Positions 60,749 to 64,000 of a DNA stretch of 64,000 nucleotides are shown piece by piece. How positions within the stretch are numbered: position 1 is the stretch's first letter; every line of letters starts with the position of its first letter. The notes beneath the pieces were generated by a model that worked only from the letters and a program-made list of their open reading frames with translations, was not told the DNA's origin and made no database searches. Source of the stretch: JBBDYH01 sp040901795 (GTDB lineage Bacteria > Planctomycetota > Planctomycetia > Pirellulales > JALHPA01); the NCBI GenBank assembly GCA_040901795.1, contig JBBDYH010000107.1, positions 1-64,000 of the forward strand, read 5' to 3'. Position numbers and translations under genes: made by a program.

Positions 60749-61666
60749 CTATATCAACGGTACGAGCATAAAAAGCGCCAACAGCGCCGGCAGGTAAACG
60801 AGCGATGCGCGCAGCAATCGCCGCGCGGACAGTTCGGAGCGATCCAGAAAAAACTGGGTCGAGTAATAAAGGTAAATTCCGGACAGCAACAGGGCGCCGA
60901 CGATATACACCGGACCCGCCAGCCGATCGAACGCCGGCAACAGGCTGACCGGCAGGAGCGCCAGCGCCGCGACAATCGCCTGCACGCCGGCACGGCGGCC
61001 GGTGGGATCGACAACGGTCAGCATCTGCAAGCGGGCGGCTGCGTACTGATCGCGGTAAATCCAGGCAATCGCCATGAAATGCGGGAACTGCCATAGGTAG
61101 ACGATGAAGAACAACGTCGCCGCCTTCAGCCCGCCGGCGGAGAGCGCCAATGGCGCGCCGACCGCTGTCCAACCCATCAGCACGGGCAGGGCGCCCGCGA
61201 CGGCGCCGACCACCGTGTTGGCCGGCGTGAGCGCTTTCAGGGGCGTGTACACGACGACGTACAAAAACCAGGTCAACAACCCGATCATAGCGGTCAGCCA
61301 ATTCACAACCGCGCCGAGGTATAGTACTGCGGCCGCGGCTGCGACGACTCCGACGAGCAGGACTTCCGAGGCGGAGATCCGGCCGGCCGGAAGAGGCCGG
61401 TCGGCGGTCCGCGCCATGAGCGCGTCGCTGTGGCGTTCAATCCACTGGTTCAGGGCGCTGGCGCTGGCGGCGATCAGCGCCGTGCCGACGAGCGTATGCA
61501 AGAGCAGCAATGGGTCCGGACGGGTCCAACTACCGACGAACGCCGCCACGGCCACGGTCACTAAGACGAGGGCGGCGATCCGCGGCTTGGCGAGCTCCAG
61601 ATAACAAGCCGCGCGCGACGCCAGCGCGGTGCGTCGTTCAGCGTAGGATGCGGTGGGCATGCTCAT
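60749..61666 (-). CDS. ctaB: Protohaem IX farnesyltransferase (haem O synthase)
   Basis: 305 residues from ATG 61666, which overlaps the ctaA stop (ATGA). Multi-pass UbiA-family protein. Motifs: YLELAKPRIAALVLVTVAVAAF; the prenyl-diphosphate site SALNQWIERHSDALMARTADRPLPAGR (N-x-x-x-E-x-x-x-D); WFLYVVVYTPLKALTPANTVVGAVAGALPVLMGW; YLWQFPHFMAIAWIYRDQY. It adds the farnesyl chain to haem B, giving haem O, the substrate for CtaA. Confidence 0.94.
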   Translation of the reverse strand: MSMPTASYAERRTALASRAACYLELAKPRIAALVLVTVAVAAFVGSWTRPDPLLLLHTLVGTALIAASASALNQWIERHSDALMARTADRPLPAGRISASEVLLVGVVAAAAAVLYLGAVVNWLTAMIGLLTWFLYVVVYTPLKALTPANTVVGAVAGALPVLMGWTAVGAPLALSAGGLKAATLFFIVYLWQFPHFMAIAWIYRDQYAAARLQMLTVVDPTGRRAGVQAIVAALALLPVSLLPAFDRLAGPVYIVGALLLSGIYLYYSTQFFLDRSELSARRLLRASLVYLPALLALFMLVPLI

Positions 61667-62682
61667 GCGGCGGCCCCCCCGCGAACGAACGAAGCTACAT
61701 TCCAAACGCCATCGCGGTGCGCGAGACGAAACGCGCGCAGCGCGATCATGGCCGACGTGCCCAGAATCAGCGAGCCGGCGGCCACGTGAGCGGTTGTGAG
61801 GTTGGCTTGCAAGTGTCCCTGCGCGTTTATCACCCAACGCGCCGCCCAAGGGTAATCAACCAGCCAGGACGGCCAACCGTAATTGACCACCCAGGCGCCG
61901 CCGCCCAGCGCGACTTGCACGAGCACCAGAATGGCGAGCCAGTTCGCGGGAGTACGAAGCCAACGATCGCTGTTAGCGCCCATCCGCGCCCGCGCTACCA
62001 GATAGATGGTCATCAGAATTAATGCAGCCGCTCCCAGCAAGTGAAATATCACGAATGCGCGGAACGTCGCCGGGGCAACCGTGGCGGCCGTGTGTCGCAA
62101 CTGGGCCCCCAGAACAAGCTGGCCATAGGCGAGGCAGGTAGTCATCACGACCGTCGGCAAGACATTGCGTGCGCACTGAGGTGCTTGATCACGAGCGATG
62201 TCACGCCAACGGCGCGAGGTCACCGTCGCCAACAGAACGCAGTACGTGAAGAACAGCGGCCCGACGCAGCCGTGAATCATGGCCAAAGTGCGCTCGTCGA
62301 GCGTCACGCGCATTCCGCCGAGAACACCTTGCCCAATCACGAGCGCCAGCGCAGCCAACGAAGCGGACCGCATCCAGCGGCGCGAATCGGTCCGCCAGAC
62401 GACCACGACAAACGCGATGCACAACAGGCCCACAGCGGCCGCGAACAACCGATGAGCGTGCTCGATAAACAGGTCCCAAGGACCCGCGAACCATTCGGTC
62501 CAGGGATACAAAAACAGATTGTAGCCGTACGTGTTGGGCCAGTCGGGGACCGCCATTCCCGCGTCGTGCGTAGTGACCAAGCCGCCTACCCACAATAGCG
62601 GAAACGTCGCGCAGACGAGCGCCACGGCCAGGCGATGCGGCCAGGGGCTGATTCGCGGTGTGGTAGGAGTGGTCACTTGCAA
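61663..62682 (-). CDS. ctaA: Haem A synthase (CtaA/COX15)
   Basis: 339 residues from a TTG (GTG two codons on is an alternative; no ribosome site is clear). Eight membrane helices in two similar halves. Haem-binding His residues are in WDLFIEHAHRLFAAAVGLL, RTLAMIHGCVGPLFFTY, AFVIFHLLGAAALILM and LTTAHVAAGSLIL. It oxidises haem O to haem A. Directly followed by ctaB with a 4-bp overlap. Confidence 0.93.
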   Translation of the reverse strand: MQVTTPTTPRISPWPHRLAVALVCATFPLLWVGGLVTTHDAGMAVPDWPNTYGYNLFLYPWTEWFAGPWDLFIEHAHRLFAAAVGLLCIAFVVVVWRTDSRRWMRSASLAALALVIGQGVLGGMRVTLDERTLAMIHGCVGPLFFTYCVLLATVTSRRWRDIARDQAPQCARNVLPTVVMTTCLAYGQLVLGAQLRHTAATVAPATFRAFVIFHLLGAAALILMTIYLVARARMGANSDRWLRTPANWLAILVLVQVALGGGAWVVNYGWPSWLVDYPWAARWVINAQGHLQANLTTAHVAAGSLILGTSAMIALRAFRLAHRDGVWNVASFVRGGAAA

Positions 62683-62722
62683 TCGTAATCAGTGGTTATG
62701 CGGGATGGATGTTTCATCTCTC

Positions 62723-62821
62723 GTTCCCACGCTCTGCGTGGGAACACTATTCCGCGACGCTCTGCGTCGCGTTCGGGACGCGGAGCGTCCCATGCTACGT
62801 TCCCACGCAGAGCGTGGGAAC
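62723..62821. repeat. Four GC-apex hairpins in series
   Basis: 62723-62745: GTTCCCACGC-TCT-GCGTGGGAAC. 62753-62771: CGCGACGC-TCT-GCGTCGCG. 62775-62791: GGGACGC-GGA-GCGTCCC. 62799-62821: GTTCCCACGC-AGA-GCGTGGGAAC. The whole block is nearly palindromic and separates coxA from ctaA. Confidence 0.92.
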
Positions 62822-62850
62822 GAGCCGCCGTACCCGCGGCTGCTAAACAA

Positions 62851-64000
62851 CTAATGTCCCGGCGTCGGTGTCGAAACAACCACCGGCGGCGGTTGGTTCT
62901 GCGGATAATAGTCCTCGCTCACTTCGGGCGAGCCATATTCGTACGGTCCACGGTAAACGACTGGTTGGAAATCAAAATTGCCGTGGCCCGGCGGGCTAGG
63001 CGCTTGCCACTCCAGCGAGTTGGCGTGCCAGGGGTTTCGCCCCGCGATCCGGCCGGCGAACATGCTATAGAAGAAATTGACGATAAAGATCACCTGCGAT
63101 GCCACCATCACAATGGCGCAGATCGACATGAATTCGTTGAGCGGCTGCAAATTGCGGAACGTCTCGTAGTGATACGGGTCGGCCAGCCGCCGCGGAAAGC
63201 CGCGCATCCCCAAAATGTGCATCGGGAAGAACACCAGGTTCAAAAACACAAAGGTAAATGCGAAGTGAATCTTCCCCCAGAACTCGTTCATCAGCCGCCC
63301 AAACATCTTGGGATACCAGAAGTAAATCGCCCCGAACACGCCCATCGCCGTGCCGGAGAAAAGCACGTAGTGGAAGTGGGCCACGATGAAGTACGTATCG
63401 TGGATGAAGATGTCAACCGGCGTGGCAGCCATGAAGATGCCCGACAGCCCGCCGATAATGAACATCGAAACAAACGAAACGGCAAACAGCATCGCCGTGG
63501 TGAATTGGATGTTTCCGCCCCACAGCGTGCCCAGCCAGTTGAAAACCTTGATCGCGCTCGGTAGCGCGATCAGCATCGTCGAGACCATGAACGTCAGGCC
63601 CAAGGCGGGGTTCATGCCCGACATGAACATGTGATGGCCCCAGACGATGAAGCCCAAACCCGCGATGCCGGCGATCGAGTAGACCATCGGCTTGTAGCCG
63701 AAGATCGGTTTGCGGGCGAAGGTCGAGATCATATCCGAGACCATGCCCATCGCCGGCAGGATCATGATGTACACCGCCGGGTGCGAGTAGAACCAGAACA
63801 GGTGCTGCCAAAGCAGCGGCTGACCGCCGCCCGCGGTATGAGAGACGTTGTTGATCAGGCTGCCTTCCGGCGTGAAGAAGCCCGTCCCCAGCTCACGGTC
63901 CATCACCTGCATGAACCCAGCAGCCGTGAGTACCGGCAGCGCGAAAGCCTGCAGGACCGCGGTAATGAACATCGCCCAGATGGTCAGCGGCAGCCGGAAC
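62851..64000 (-). CDS. coxA: Cytochrome c oxidase subunit I, C-terminal 382 residues (continues past the window)
   Basis: The frame stays open to base 64000 (FRLPLTIWAMFITAVLQAF), so the ATG at 63972 is internal. The haem-copper oxidase motifs are present: WQHLFWFYSHPAVYIMILPAMG (CuB His with the Tyr cross-link), VWGHHMFMSGMN (two CuB His), FIHDTYFIVAHFHYVL (haem a3 and haem a ligands). The K-channel Thr region and family A1 features (YSHP) fit an aa3-type cytochrome oxidase. The C-terminus is Pro-rich. The enzyme reduces O2 to water and pumps protons in the inner membrane. Confidence 0.95.
   Translation of the reverse strand, partial: FRLPLTIWAMFITAVLQAFALPVLTAAGFMQVMDRELGTGFFTPEGSLINNVSHTAGGGQPLLWQHLFWFYSHPAVYIMILPAMGMVSDMISTFARKPIFGYKPMVYSIAGIAGLGFIVWGHHMFMSGMNPALGLTFMVSTMLIALPSAIKVFNWLGTLWGGNIQFTTAMLFAVSFVSMFIIGGLSGIFMAATPVDIFIHDTYFIVAHFHYVLFSGTAMGVFGAIYFWYPKMFGRLMNEFWGKIHFAFTFVFLNLVFFPMHILGMRGFPRRLADPYHYETFRNLQPLNEFMSICAIVMVASQVIFIVNFFYSMFAGRIAGRNPWHANSLEWQAPSPPGHGNFDFQPVVYRGPYEYGSPEVSEDYYPQNQPPPVVVSTPTPGH

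Noticed and set aside
59804..61096. 430-codon plus-strand frame across coxC and ctaB
   Set aside because: Runs through two unmistakable minus-strand genes and the hairpin block between them; composition is Arg/Gln-rich noise.

Overview
The window comes from a planctomycete, most likely of the order Pirellulales (inference). Families almost confined to that phylum are present: a DUF1549/DUF1553 protein, a PVC-type haem-binding HEAT protein, a WD40 protein with an N-terminal CxxCH motif, PPC-domain and CRTAC1/FG-GAP proteins. GC is high, intergenic spaces are full of palindromes, and a run of ten Ns at 22004-22013 shows a draft scaffold or MAG.

Layout. 1-310: 3' end of a secreted esterase. 401-5460, minus strand: PAS-AraC regulator, GMC dehydrogenase, GH97 glycosidase and a gluconate-dehydrogenase subunit-3-like protein, a sugar hydrolysis/oxidation operon. 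5726-10333, plus: DUF4956 membrane protein, VTC polyphosphate polymerase, EF-hand/CotH kinase/lamin-tail protein and a small secreted EF-hand protein, the most interesting operon here. 10474-11751: a TTG-initiated protein with a papain/C39-like Cys-His-Asp pattern and a C-terminal peptidoglycan-binding domain, an effector candidate. 11925-14853: LamG-like protein and an OmpR-type two-component pair, followed by the decayed end of a second kinase. 15117-19061: a large secretin-N-domain protein and aat. 19439-28323: DUF1549/1553, PPC and WD40 genes with an assembly gap where a DUF1501 gene would be expected. 28591-33513: nusA, infB, rbfA. 33552-37979: HhH-GPD-like protein with a histone-H1-like tail, a TPR protein, yebC and a small protein. 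37976-38449: an aspartic-protease gene split by a 97-bp MITE-like element with a 5-bp target duplication; a second copy lies at 2895-2993.

38537-54906, minus: multihaem cytochromes, DUF1573, DUF4416, GlsB, PVC haem protein and two FG-GAP/CRTAC1 proteins, probably an envelope redox/surface-protein region. 54995-55390: DUF983 on plus. 55447-64000, minus: cytochrome oxidase operon running coxA (cut by the window edge), ctaA, ctaB, coxC, coxD, ABC ATPase, ABC permease, SCO, DUF420 and a small CPNC membrane protein. Haem A synthesis, copper delivery and the oxidase core are encoded together.

Across the window there are several repeat classes: hairpins with a constant GC-NNN-GC apex and changing arms, period-7 repeats arranged as long inverted repeats, and palindromes that overlap or supply stop codons. 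No rRNA, tRNA, CRISPR array or autonomous transposase was seen.
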